NCBI GenBank assembly: GCA_050084985.1 | Contig: JBITNC010000001.1 | Coordinates: forward strand, 78,864,001 to 78,928,000 | From: Nageia nagi | Taxonomy: Eukaryota; Pinophyta | Reading direction: 5' to 3' | Length of the DNA stretch: 64,000 nt | Part shown: in pieces, positions 11,524 to 22,129 of the stretch | Position numbering within the stretch: position 1 is the stretch's first letter | How the letters are laid out: each line of letters starts with the position of its first letter | Position numbers and translations under genes: made by a program | Notes under the pieces: model-generated | Databases searched by the model: none | Told to the model about the DNA's origin: nothing | What the model saw: only the letters and a program-made list of their open reading frames with translations

Positions 11524-12231
11524 AGAAGTTGTATCAGGTGAAGGATTTTTTGGGTATGAGTCAAATATAGCTATCAATGAAATAACTCTCAAAGGATTTT
11601 ATGGGGATAATATCTAGGAAATCTTTCACCTAGTCCTCCTATGAGGAATTGAGAGCTCTTAAAATCTAGGCTATCTTAGAGAATTTTTGGTACTACTTCT
11701 AGTAAGTTTGCATTTTGGAGGTGCCAGGGTTCAAAATATTTACTAGTTGATAGTAAAGTCTCTAATAAGATAACAAAAACCTTATAATATTTCAAAGCAC
11801 TAAGTGATAGCTAACTATACATAGCTATCTAGCCTATTTATGCCCATTAAATATGGAATTTGGTTTATGTCCCATCGACCATGCCAAAAATGGACTTTTC
11901 TACCCTCATTAAGAATCTTGAGTTATTTATTTTGAAAGGAAAGTAAAATACATGTATAATTTAAAGCTAGGTACCCTCTCAATTTGGTAGTGAACTCTCT
12001 AGACAAACAAATTTCAAACAAAGGTTGAAGATCAATAGTAATAATATCTTGAATGACACAAATATCATGGAATGCATTAAGGGTTATTAAAACTCCTTTA
12101 ACACTACTAATAATTGAAATGTTTTCAATAAATGACCTAAATTATCAGGTCATAGACATTGGTATGCATAACTATTATTTATATGAAAATGTGTAACCAA
12201 TTTCAATCACAGTTGAAAGGGAGCATGAGGT
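11524..12231. other. Junction between E1 5' region and E3, no gene
   Basis: The left part should be the E1 5' leader and LTR (minus strand); the right part leads into E3 (plus strand). A TGGCACC string on the minus strand near 11735 could be a primer-binding site, but no second LTR copy exists in the window to prove a boundary. No coding motif was found. Confidence 0.4.
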
Positions 12232-12620
12232 ATGGATAATGTACTTTCATGGAGCTATATGTAAACATAGATGTAAAAGCTAGTGTTGTTTTAAAATCAC
12301 TAGTATTCATATTAACATGGATTTGTATAAATAATGTTATTGAGTATGAAGCCATTTGTTTAGGATTATCTAAAGCAATCACTATGGGCATCAGATGTTT
12401 AATTATGCATGGTGATTATGAACTGATCATAAAGCAAGTAATAAACTAGATTAGTGGAAAGCATCACTATCTAAAGACCTATAATAATAGAGTATGGGAT
12501 TTTCTAGATTCATTATTAGCTATCAATTTTATATCTATTCCCAAAAGGTATAATCAAGTTACTAATGTGCTTGCTAGCAAAGGGGCATGTTATAATCTAT
12601 CTCATTACAAAAGAGGAAGC
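12232..12620 (+). pseudogene. E3 archaeal-type RNase H placed upstream of RT
   Basis: The plus strand encodes an RNase HI fold. It begins WIMYFHGAICKH, where the first catalytic aspartate (YFDGA) has become H. After a frame change it continues as NNVIEYEAICLGLSKAITMG (with the second catalytic E) and MHGDYELIIKQV (with the third catalytic D). Last comes ISIPKRYNQVTNVLAS, the IPR..N..AD helix with D replaced by N. This is the additional RNase H known from Tat-lineage plant elements, in the version where it precedes the RT linker. It is inactivated by the D-to-H change and by stops. Confidence 0.8.
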
Positions 12621-13152
12621 TTTGGAGTCAAAGGCCAAAATAGACCATAAATTTTTGATGTAGCAAACTTCTAGCAGGTATTTGAATCCAATGAACATAT
12701 TACAAATTTCCTATTGGATGAAGAAGTGGCTCATAACTTTAGTATTAAAGAACTCCTTGACTATTTCCAAGAGTTAGACATAATTCAACTTAGAAATAAT
12801 GTCATACCAAAATGTTTACTCTCTTTTGAAAGATTATTTTATTTAGAGGATGTCCAAAAGGCCAAATCCTTGGCCATTCAAAAGGAGGGTAATATTGAGC
12901 TAGAAGTAGAGATAAGGAAGTATATAAAAATTAGATTAGAATAATCTAAAGAAGAAAAGAAGAACATTTTTTCAGATCTATTATCATTTTTAGAGGTAAT
13001 TGCCTAGACTTATGATGATATGAAAACATATAAATATATGATCCAACATACCATTGAATTTGAACTAGAAGCCAAACCATATAGGCAAAAATAGATGTCA
13101 ATAAACCCAAAAATAGAAGAATCCATGAAGAAGAAATTAATTAAACTACTAG
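12621..13152 (+). pseudogene. E3 linker and start of reverse transcriptase
   Basis: After the RNase H comes an acidic linker (12714-12944 is open), with QLRNNVIPKCLLSFERLF matching the NHIPRGLVPLERLFD segment of related plant polyproteins. The RT N-terminus follows: FSDLLSFLEV, TYDDMKTYKYMIQHTIEF, then EAKPYRQK and KKKLIKLL. The frame stops abruptly at 13152, where E4 inserted. It resumes at 18691 with DSKIIYPIKHFSLV. The pentamer actag (13148-13152) is half of the target duplication. Confidence 0.8.
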
Positions 13153-13769
13153 TGTAAATGCCTAAAAATGAATTATTATTTATTAAATAATTCATTTTAG
13201 AGCCTCAATGATGTATTATGTAAAAAGGGGTTAAAAATACCCAAAGATATGTAATTCATGTAATGGACCATTATATTATTACTTAGGGGTCAAATCTTGT
13301 AATAGAAGTGTTGCTATATAAAGATATCAAAAGCAACCAAAAGGGGAATCATCTTTGGAGGAGGTTAGGGATGGAAGAATAGTAGAATGAAGAGGAGGAT
13401 CAAAGAGAGACTTTAGAAAATGTAATATCACTTTGTTATGTGCAAACATTATTTTTAAAATATATATTTTATGTATATATTTCATTCATTTGTCTTCATA
13501 TTCTTTTATTGCACTTGTAATTTTACTTCTTCCACATCATTAGCAGTGTGCCTCATTTAGGCTACTAGCTATGTGCAATTGTATGAATGCATATTTTTTT
13601 TTATGTATGATATCATTAATTTACTGAATATGTAATCATGATAAACTAAACATGCATGCCTTTTAATCATTATTTTCATATTCTAGATATATGTCAATAA
13701 AACTAAGTAGTCCTAATAGTACATTAATTAACCCTAATTAATAATTATATGCATTATTTTGGGTCTACA
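13153..13769 (+). repeat. 5' LTR of E4
   Basis: The LTR begins TGTAAATGCCTAAAAATG and ends CTACA. A TATA box (TATATAAAG) is at about 13316-13324, followed by a purine-rich leader. It is homologous to 18074-18690 over its full length with scattered substitutions and few indels. Confidence 0.9.
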
Positions 13770-13772
13770 TAT

Positions 13773-13784
13773 TGGTGAACTCGA
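13773..13784 (+). other. Putative primer-binding site of E4
   Basis: The string TGGTGAACTCGA lies three bases inside the 5' LTR. The same position in E7 reads TGGTGAACCCGA and in E6 TGGTGAACCTGA. The tRNA cannot be named with confidence from the sequence. Confidence 0.6.
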
Positions 13785-15700
13785 CTATTCTTACAAACCC
13801 TAAAATTTTTTATTTTAGGACATCACTTTTTCTAAGGATTCTTGCATTAGAAACCCTTGGTTTTATTTTTATTTTTGGTTAAATTAACATTTCTTCAATT
13901 TGAAAATTTTTATTGCTTCAAATACAATTATTTTCTTGAAAAATATCACTCTAAAAAATCTTAGTTTTGAAGGTCATTTTATTCAATTTGGTGAGATATA
14001 GCATTAGAAAACTTTGTCCAAACTATACATAAATATAATTGGAAAGTTTTTTTAGTTTTTTTAGGTCTAGATTTGCATATTTGGAGTAATGTTGAAAATA
14101 TTTTTGTAGAAAACGTCATCTTAAAAAATCATACATTTTGAAGGCATTTTGCAACTATTTGGTGACTTTTTTTATTTTAAAAACTTGCCAAACCCATAGG
14201 TCATCATAGTAGGGAACTTTTAGAGATTGATTTGAGCCCTTTAATTACATTTTTATCAATATTTCTATAGGTTTTCATATAGAAACATTTTTTTCCATCT
14301 TCTTGCATTCTCTAATGGATAGGGCATTTAAAACTAGTTTGTTTCAATGTTTGAGTGTGATAAGTTATTTATTTGTGCCTCCTCCTAAAGACAAAATGGA
14401 TAAAAATATGGATGTTATGCATAATAGAAAATCTTTTCATGAATTAAGTTTATCAAATTCATGCTTGATTGCTACAAATGATAAAATGCCAAATGTTATA
14501 AAAAATTGAGTGCACAATAATGTTATTGATGATGATTATATGGCTAAATTTGATTATGATGCACATTTAAATTTGGATGCTATGGATAAATTTGAAGTGA
14601 TTGATATTGCATTAGAAAAATTGACACTTCAAGATTAATTTTAGTAAATTAAACCACATATGTTAGTCAATCCTTCTTTGATGATTGAAATTTATAATGA
14701 TCTTGAATTAAAAGAAAAATATTAGGCATTTCTAAGGAATGAATTAGATAAATTGTTAGAAGATCTATATCCTAAACAATATTGTATGCAAAAGTTTGAG
14801 AACAAAATTATACAAAAATAAAAAAATCAAACATATTCTCAATCATAAACAAAACCAAAATAATGTTATAAAAGAGTAATATCTCAAGAAACTTTAAAAA
14901 TACAAGATGCTCACACTGTAGGAAAACATAAATAGGATGCCCATAATTGTTCCCTACCACTCGATCAAGAAGCCCCCAACTTTGAGATACTTAGTGGACA
15001 TCAACCAAGGCTAATTATGATGGATTTAATGAAATAGGTTTATTTATGTTTTTAGAAATAAGCATACAAGATAGTGATACTCCATTGGGACATGAGGATG
15101 CTTATTACACTTATCATCAATGAAAGGGTCATCCTACATATTCTTGTCATAATTTGAAACTTATAATTTTAGACATGATTGAAGAAGGTAAATATCATCT
15201 CCCTTAGTATGCTTCAAATTTAGGGATTAAAAACTAAATTATGAAATTTTAGAATAACTGTTATGAGGAAGCATGCCATTAGCGATATGCCATACTTCAT
15301 GAAGGCTGCCAATGATGTGAAAACAATAATGGAAATAATAGTTCTTGTTTTGTACATCTAGTTGGTTAAGAAAACATAGAAAAAAATTCATTTTAGCTAG
15401 ATTTATTTAAGTTTTGGTTGCAATAATATAGAAAATAGAAATATTGGCTTTCTGACAAGTATCTATTCAAGATTTTACTCCTTAATAGTCATTTGCAACA
15501 ATATAATACATTACCTCCAAAGGTACAAATTGAATTTATTGAAATTATTTAGAGAGTAGCAACCCAAGGTATAGAAAATGTAGAGGATAACCTAAGCAAA
15601 TTAAATCCATTTTTCTTATCAAAATATGCTAAACTAGTGGGGGTTCCACCCCCTCAATGTACTATAATTTCTAAATTTTGCATATCATATAGGATGCATA
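13785..15700 (+). pseudogene. E4 gag-like remnant
   Basis: A short open stretch at 14303-14509 starts MHSLMDRAFKTSLF and is not recognised. Further on, at about 15090-15200, the plus strand reads AYYTYHQ then GHPTYSCHNLKLIILDMIEEG. This matches the YC.YH...GH.T..C..LK..I..LI..G nucleocapsid motif of plant gypsy gags, with the first cysteine replaced by Y. The same motif is found in E7 as FCQYHRVHGHKTCEC. An open segment near 15390-15660 (WLSDKYLFKILLLN, then LPPKVQIEFIEII) is not recognised. All frames have stops. No capsid core could be outlined. Confidence 0.6.
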
Positions 15701-16971
15701 TCATATAAGGTGCATCTCATGTAGGTTGCATATCATGGGTCTAGTCATTGTATCCCATATTAGTTGTATTTCATAAAAATAAAAAACAAAATAAAAAAAT
15801 AAATAACACATAAAAAGTCAAGAAAAAGTGGATATAACCTTAACTGGGGGCAATTTCAATTTTAGTTAGGGAAAATTTTAGTTTCAGCTAGGGGCAATTT
15901 CAGTTTTAGCTAGGGGCATTATGGAAATCAGATATTAAAAATTAGAAGGCCAAAATTCATAATTTAGAATTTCAAAGTGTAAAAATTGCCTATGCATGGG
16001 CCATAAAGGTAAGTAAAGGTAAGGTATCTCATCTCACATGTTTTTCTATTATTTAGGCTCTTCATTGCAAAATTATCTTTGATGAATTAAGACCACTATA
16101 TTTTCTTTGACTATCTGGCATGAAAAGTGAACATTGCATATGCTATTCTTATGATAGATATTTCAAACAAAATGCATGTTTTATTAATGAAATTTAAGGC
16201 CATTGTATCCTTGAAAATCTGGTATAATATAGCATTATGGAATTATAAATAAAATGTTGCATTGTATTAAATATCTGAATTATTATTTTCATTACCAATT
16301 GAATGGATTCTTCCTTTTCAATGATATCATCATTTTATAGAAAAATTGAATATATGGTCAAATATTTCTAGTTCATGTTTAATATTGAAAATTTTATGGC
16401 AATTAGAAATGTTATTTCATTTAGAAATATTGCAAAGTGATATGGATGATTGTTATTTGAACATTTTTGAAATTCATGAACTTAAAATAAAAAAATGCAC
16501 ACTACCAATGGCATGTGATTGCTATAAATATTTTATAATTAGGGCATATTGAAATTTTATTAAATATCTACTCATTTTTATGATTCTTTCATGCATATGT
16601 AATATTTTATTAATAAGGATCAAAACTATTGAAAATATGATCATAAAATTTTAGGCACCATCAATAATGTGGATTTATATTTAAAATTCATGCAAATTGA
16701 TATATTGAAATGAAGGGCTAATTATTAATTGAATATATGTTACATTGATGATTTATTGGTATACTAATAATTATTCAAAATCCATGGTCTTCCATGAGCA
16801 AATATTGCATTTATTGTAAGACATCACTAGTTTGAGTCATTCAAACATCATCTATAGGTTATGTGTTGTCAGTCATAGTAGTATATCTATCATACTTTAT
16901 ATCACTATGGTTGGTCTTGGCCATAGTAATCACATATCAATATTATATCTTTACACAAGTATAACATAATA
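15701..16971 (+). other. E4 internal non-coding region
   Basis: This is very AT-rich sequence with no recognised domain. A short direct repetition of the phrase tttcagttttagctaggggca occurs around 15845-15920 in three degenerate copies. One open stretch at 16346-16552 shows no similarity to known domains and sits in low-complexity sequence, so I do not call it a gene. Confidence 0.5.
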
Positions 16972-17525
16972 TCTTCAATTCATAGACATAAAACATATGA
17001 TCTTCGATGGCCAATGACACTGCTAGTGAGAGTTCACTCACTTAAAAGTAAACCAACAATACAACTGTGAGCAAGATGTTGACATTGAATCATCTCCAAT
17101 GGAAGATGCAACTTGTGGTGTATCCACATGATTTTTTCTTTGAACCAATCCAAATTATAATGTCTTCAGATCATAGATATAAAATGTATGATCATCGATG
17201 GCCAATGACATAGCTAGTGAGAGTTCACTCAGTTAAAAGTAAACTAACGATGCACCTGTGAGCAAGGTGTTAACATTAGATCATCTCCAATGGAATATGT
17301 AACTTGCTATGTATCCATATGGTTTTTACTTTGAAATAATCCAAAGAATAATGTCTTTAGATTATAGACATAAAATGTATGATCATCATTGGCCATCGAT
17401 ATAGCTAGTGAGAGTTCACTCATTTAAAAGACAAACTAATGATGCAGCTATAAATAGATTACTGACATTTACTCATCATCAATGGATGATGCAACTCACT
17501 GTGCATTCACCATATTTTTATGACT
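16972..17525 (+). repeat. 191-bp tandem repeat, three copies, in E4
   Basis: Copies start at 16972, 17163 and 17354, giving an exact 191-bp spacing twice; the third copy fades near 17525. Each begins tcttca/tag..atagacataaaa and contains the shared string gctagtgagagttcactca and, in the first two, aatcatctccaatgga or its variant. The copies differ by scattered substitutions, so the array is old. It lies between gag and the 3' LTR, where an autonomous element would carry pol. Confidence 0.9.
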
Positions 17526-18059
17526 AGAACTTCATCATAGGAATCTACATTCTAAAGAGTAGAAGAAAATACATATAATTTAATGATGTTAGTGGTATGT
17601 ACATTGTTCCCTACACCAATAGTGACATTCATTTCATCATCATTTCATCATAATTAAAGCAAATCCTCTCTATTTCAAGGCATGGATGTAAGTGCAAATG
17701 GTTTCTAAGTATCATACATGATGAAACAACTAGATTCATTATTGGAATAGTACAAGAGGTAAACAATATCTTTCATCTCCAAAATTAGATATGGAACTAT
17801 CCACCTGCATCATCATAGTCATTTCAATCATCTACACAACATCATTACTAGAGAGAGACTCTTCATCAAATTTTGCCTTGCTTACACATTTCTAGGACCT
17901 TTCTTAGGCCATCCAATTTAAAAGGGGGTAGAAAGGGACCCTCATGTTCATCATCATCACCAATAAGGAGCAATGTAATAAAGAGTTCAAAGTTCTTAAA
18001 AAAAAATATTTTGCACTTCTTATTTGGACATATAATTTCATTACTTCAATCACACCTTC
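17526..18059 (+). other. E4 3' non-coding region
   Basis: No coding motif was found. An open stretch at 17873-18091 runs into the 3' LTR and has no recognised similarity, so it is treated as chance. Confidence 0.5.
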
Positions 18060-18073
18060 AAAGTGAGGCAAAA
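18060..18073 (+). other. Polypurine tract of E4
   Basis: The string AAAGTGAGGCAAAA sits directly before the 3' LTR. E7 carries the related core AAAGTGGGGCA at the equivalent place. Confidence 0.7.
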
Positions 18074-18690
18074 TGTAAACACCTAAAATGAATTATTATT
18101 TATTAAATAATTCATTTTAGATCCTCAATGATGTATTATGTAAAAAGAGGTTAAAAATACCCAAAGCTATGTAATTCATGTAATGGACCATTATATTATG
18201 ACCTAGGGGTCAAATCATGTAATAGAAGTGTTGCTATATAAAGATATCAAAAGCAACCAAAAGGGGGATCATCTCTAGAGGAGGTTAGCGATGGATGAAT
18301 AGAAGAATGAAGAGGAGGATCAAATAGAGACTCTAGAAAATGTAATATCACTCTATTATGCACAAACATTATTTTTGAAATATATCTTGTATGTATATAT
18401 TTCATTCATGCATCTTAATATTCTTTTGTCACACTTGTAATTTTACTTCTTCCACACCTTTACCAGCATGCCTCATTTAGGTTGCCAATGGTATGTAATT
18501 GTATGAATGCATGTTTATTTTTAATGTATGATGTCATTAATATACTAAACATATAATTGGAATAAAATGAACATATATGCCTTTTAATCATTTTTTTCAT
18601 ATTCCAGATATATATCAATAAAACTAATTAGTCTTAATAGTGCATTAATTGACCCCTATTAATAATTATATGCATTATTTTGGGTCTATA
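18074..18690 (+). repeat. 3' LTR of E4
   Basis: The LTR begins TGTAAACACCTAAAATG and is homologous to 13153-13769. The terminal CA has mutated to TA. It is followed by tctag (18691-18695), the second half of the target duplication. Confidence 0.9.
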
Positions 18691-18975
18691 TCTAGATTCT
18701 AAAATTATCTACCCTATTAAGCATTTCTCTTTGGTTGTTAATCTTGTACTAGTAAGGAAAAAGAGTAGAGAGATTAGGTTATGTGTAGATTTCATAAATT
18801 TGATTAAGGTGTCTCTCAATGATAATTATCCTCTTCCTCTCATGGAATAAATCTTGCATATAGTAGCTAGAGCATGCTTCTTTTTTCATGATTGATGGCT
18901 ACTCAAGATTCAATTAGATTTGGGTAAAAGATAAAGATCATTACAAAACTACATTCATTACTTTTTAAAGGATGC
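18691..18975 (+). pseudogene. E3 reverse transcriptase, middle part after E4
   Basis: The RT frame interrupted at 13152 continues here with DSKIIYPIKHFSLV, then LVRKKSREIRLCVDFINL, NDNYPLPLME and FFMIDGYSRFN. These are the standard fingers and palm motifs, with the first catalytic aspartate in MIDG intact. The reading runs to TTFITF..RMPF and then breaks at about 18975. The second half of RT, including the YxDD box, is missing from the element. The break coincides with the start of an inverted segment. Confidence 0.85.
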
Positions 18976-19756
18976 CCTTTGTGACACTTTTAGGATATCT
19001 TGAATGAATCCTAAAATATGGTAGGCCAATAGTACCCAACTTGTAACATTTTTGCTACAATAGTTGGACCATTGTAATGTCCTCCAAGGAATCCATAATA
19101 AAATTCATGTAATATTCTCTAGGATTTATCATGAGTCACACTTTTTAATAAGGTTTGATCAAATATCTTCCTATAAAGATAGTCATCTATCATCATAAAC
19201 TTTAAATCTTGGAGCCTAAATCTCCTCCTTTGAAAACTATCCAAGGATTTTAGGACATTTACCAGTCTAAGAATAAAAAATAAATTATTTTATCCAATCA
19301 ATTTCTTAATTAAGATGCTCTTCATCTTAAATAATACCAATCATGTGTGAGGCCTCTGCTATTTTTTCACAGAGAATCCTATCCTTAATAAGCTTGGTTG
19401 GTTTAATTTCTACATCATATTCTATTATTTTTGTAATCCAACTAGCTTTTCCTCCACCCAATTCTTATTGAATGACATAATTTTTCACATCAAGGTGAAT
19501 AGTATATACAAGGATCTTATTATGGGACATACTATTTAAATTTCTTAAGTCCTTTCATTATAGAAAACACTTACTTCTTAATAAATGAATACCTTTTGGA
19601 TGTTGGCATAGTGTTTGGCTATGAAAGGAAATTAGATGTTCTTCTTTCTAGTCATCCTTCTATGCTAGAATTGTAGCAATACTTTTCTCTTCTCCATATG
19701 CATACATAATGAAATATTTTATAAAATTTGGGTTTTTCAAAATATGAGCTTCCTCA
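18962..19756 (-). pseudogene. Inverted RNase H and integrase N-terminus of E3
   Basis: On the minus strand, from right to left, this encodes RNase H and then the integrase zinc-finger region. RNase H begins EEAHILKNPNFIKYFIMYAY, then ATILA, HLISFHSQTL, and KASWITKIIEYDVEIKPTKL. The integrase part reads RILHEFYYGFLGGHYNG, then AKMLQVGYYWPTIF and KCHKG, giving H-H-C with the final C lost. These are exactly the domains that belong between RT (plus, ending at 18975) and the integrase core (plus, starting at 19757), but they lie on the opposite strand. An in-place inversion, with deletion of the C-terminal half of RT, explains the order. Confidence 0.8.
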
Positions 19757-20577
19757 ATAGGCCATAAGTTTATTATAATTACAATAAATTATTTTACAAG
19801 ATGGTCAGAAGCTATGCCTTGTAAGAATGAAAATTAGGAGGCAATGATAGAGATAATCAAAATGATAATTACTCGCTTTGGTATCCCACATACTATTGTA
19901 TCAAATAATGGTCCTACATTTTTTAGAGCTAATTTTTCAAACTTTATTGCTAAGTATGAAATATATTGGTTATTCGCTTGAAATTACTACCCATAGGGGA
20001 ATGGGTTAGTTGAGTCAACAAATAAGAACCTAACTCGAATCATCAAGAGAACAATTGAAGGGAATCCTAGACAATGGCATACATAGCTAACTATGCATTA
20101 TGTGTGGATAGAATTAGTATTAAATTAGCTATCAAGACATCCCCTTACGCATTAGTATATGGTAAAATATTGATATTGCTAATTAATCTTGAGTTACTTG
20201 CATTAAAAATTCTATGAGAGCTAGAAGACTATGACTTTGAAGCACTACAAGCTAGGTTTAATTAGCTCTTAAAGATGGAAGAAGATCAGAATAAAGCATA
20301 TGAGTCTTTCCAAGATCGATAACAAATAGTCAAGAAATAGTTTGACAAGAAGAAGTCTTCCTAGGTAAAGTTTGAAATAGGATACATTATCCTTAAATAG
20401 GATGAGGAAAGAGCAAATCCTAGGAGACATAATAAATTTAACTCTCTATGGAGTGGGCCCTATATCATCACTTAAGCCATGGAAAATAATGCATTCAACC
20501 TACAAGATATCATTAGATCCCAAGAACTACCTATCCCAATAAATAAAATCTATTTAAAACATTATTAGGTAATAGGG
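19757..20577 (+). pseudogene. E3 integrase core and C-terminal domain
   Basis: The plus strand encodes the catalytic core. INYFTRWSEAMP is where relatives read IDYFTKW (first D replaced by N). TRFGIPHTIVSNNGPTFF has the second D (SDNG) replaced by N. YYP-stop-GNGLVESTNK keeps the catalytic E, with the conserved Q turned into a TAG stop at 19994-19996. SPYALVYGK and SLWSGPYIIT (the GPY motif) follow, and the end is at HYxVIG near 20577. With two of three catalytic acids lost it is inactive. Integrase would have joined element cDNA to host DNA. Confidence 0.85.
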
Positions 20578-20860
20578 TAATTTCATAATACCCACTAAAA
20601 TTGTATAGTGTAGATATTACTAAAAAAAAATATTATTTATGTTTGTACATTCCTTTAGCCTAATCACATTCCCTAAGGAGGTAGGTAGTCGTTAATGCAA
20701 ATCATTAACTAGGCATGGTGTGGAATTAGAACTTATCTGCTAACAATTGTTAATCAAAAGGATAGCATTTGAGGAGAGGATTTCCTCAAATCTTCCAACT
20801 ACCATACCTTATCTTCCAATTTGAATTCATTATGCTCTAAATTAATCCATTCCTATCTAT
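20578..20860 (+). other. E3 sequence after integrase, up to E5
   Basis: This is non-coding AT-rich sequence between the integrase stop and the E5 5' LTR. Nothing else is recognised. It probably continues at 31553 on the far side of E5. Confidence 0.5.
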
Positions 20861-22038
20861 TGATGAGTCCTAAATTTACTAATATTTTGAATACCTTGCT
20901 ACCATCTTATTTCCCTCTCTAGATCATCCTTCATTCCATTTTTGTACATGTCAAGTGAATAATGGAGTATTTAGTTAGAAATTGATATCTAGACTACATG
21001 CTTAATAAATTAACCTACCATTATGTCTTGAAGCTTTGAAAATTGGTTCTCACATTAGAGATTGGCTAGTTGAAAACATTTCTTACTACCATGTTTTGTA
21101 GCCATTATTGATTGGAGATAAATATTGGAAGAAAACTATGGCTAGAGGTTGAGTGACATGACAAAGATGTCAACTACGTATCTATATGATACTTGAACAT
21201 TTCCAAATGGGATTTGGAGAATGATAGCACCTGAGTTAAATCAAGACTAATAGATTATTATCTCACATTTTGTATTTTGGCATTAAGAATACTTTTTATG
21301 ATTTAATAATTAGTATTTTATGTAGCTACAAGATTTATGGGAGTACTTGTAACCATATATATATATTGGATAGTAGAAATAGTAGGGAGTTAGTTAGATT
21401 TTCAATGCAAGCTCTAGATTTAGCTGAAGTGTGAAGACTCTATTCATTTGGAATATATGGTACTATTCATATTTTCTATTTCATGTTGAGATTTGTGCTA
21501 AGTATTATTATATAAACTTTGATTTGTTCCTTTGCAACTAGATAGGAAGGGCCCCCTATTTAATGTTAAAAACAAATGATTTAATAAGTTTATAGATTTA
21601 GCCAATTTATAGATTCAATCCATTTCTAGATTTAGTAGTTCCATTGATAAGTTAATATGCTTAATAGATGAATGGATGGTAGTGTTTATTTCATTGAAAG
21701 TAAACTATTGGAAGTTCTTTTTACCTTATGTGTTCATAAAATCATTAGTATACTATGTTTCAATTTTCCTGTTAATGTTGTTTGCATTTCTTATAACTAT
21801 TATTTCATGTTATGACTAGAATTTCCTCTTACTATTTCATTCCTATTTTAGTATTATTCCGATTCAGAATCCTTCCTATTACAATATCTTTTAATAATAT
21901 AAAACCCCCCACATGCATGCTTTGGTAATTGATTCAAGGTAGTAGGCATCCCTCAAAGATAACTCTATTGTGCATATATATTGCATAACTCTTCATAATC
22001 TCTTTCTTGGATTAACACTATATATAGATGCTCCATCT
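20861..22038 (+). repeat. 5' LTR of E5
   Basis: The LTR begins TGATGAGTCCTAAATTT and is homologous to 30300-31552. It contains a short TA run near 21355-21370. The end is placed at 22037-22038, aligned with the CA at 31551-31552. Confidence 0.85.
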
Positions 22039-22043
22039 TTTTT

Positions 22044-22061
22044 TGGCACCATTATTAGGGA
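22044..22061 (+). other. Primer-binding site of E5 (Asp-tRNA type)
   Basis: The string TGGCACCATTATTAGGGA resembles TGGCGCCGTTGCCGGGGA, the aspartate-tRNA site typical of plant Athila and Tat elements. Differences are mostly C-to-T and G-to-A changes. Confidence 0.75.
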
Positions 22062-22129
22062 TGGTATTTAGGTAATAGAGTTCATATTTTGGGTATACTA
22101 GATTATAGAGGAGTTATAGATAAAAGGTC

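Larger units (their letters stand above)
13148..18695 (+). mobile_element. Gag-only LTR element E4 (TR-GAG-like)
   Basis: This is a non-autonomous LTR retrotransposon of about 5.5 kb inserted in the RT of E3. It has direct LTRs at 13153-13769 and 18074-18690. The flanking pentamers, actag and tctag, match at four of five bases. The interior has a PBS-like site, a few gag-like segments, a three-copy tandem repeat of 191 bp, and a PPT. I see no protease, RT, RNase H or integrase. Orientation is plus, from the TATA box inside the LTR, the PBS and PPT sides, and the reading direction of the gag remnant. Confidence 0.85.

Noticed and set aside
11700-11760. TGGCACC on the minus strand as a certain E1 primer-binding site
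   Set aside because: Only seven bases fit and no LTR copy confirms a boundary, so it is mentioned only as a possibility.
16346-16552. 68-codon open frame in E4 as a small gene
   Set aside because: It sits in very AT-rich sequence, has no recognised motif and no related frame elsewhere in the window.
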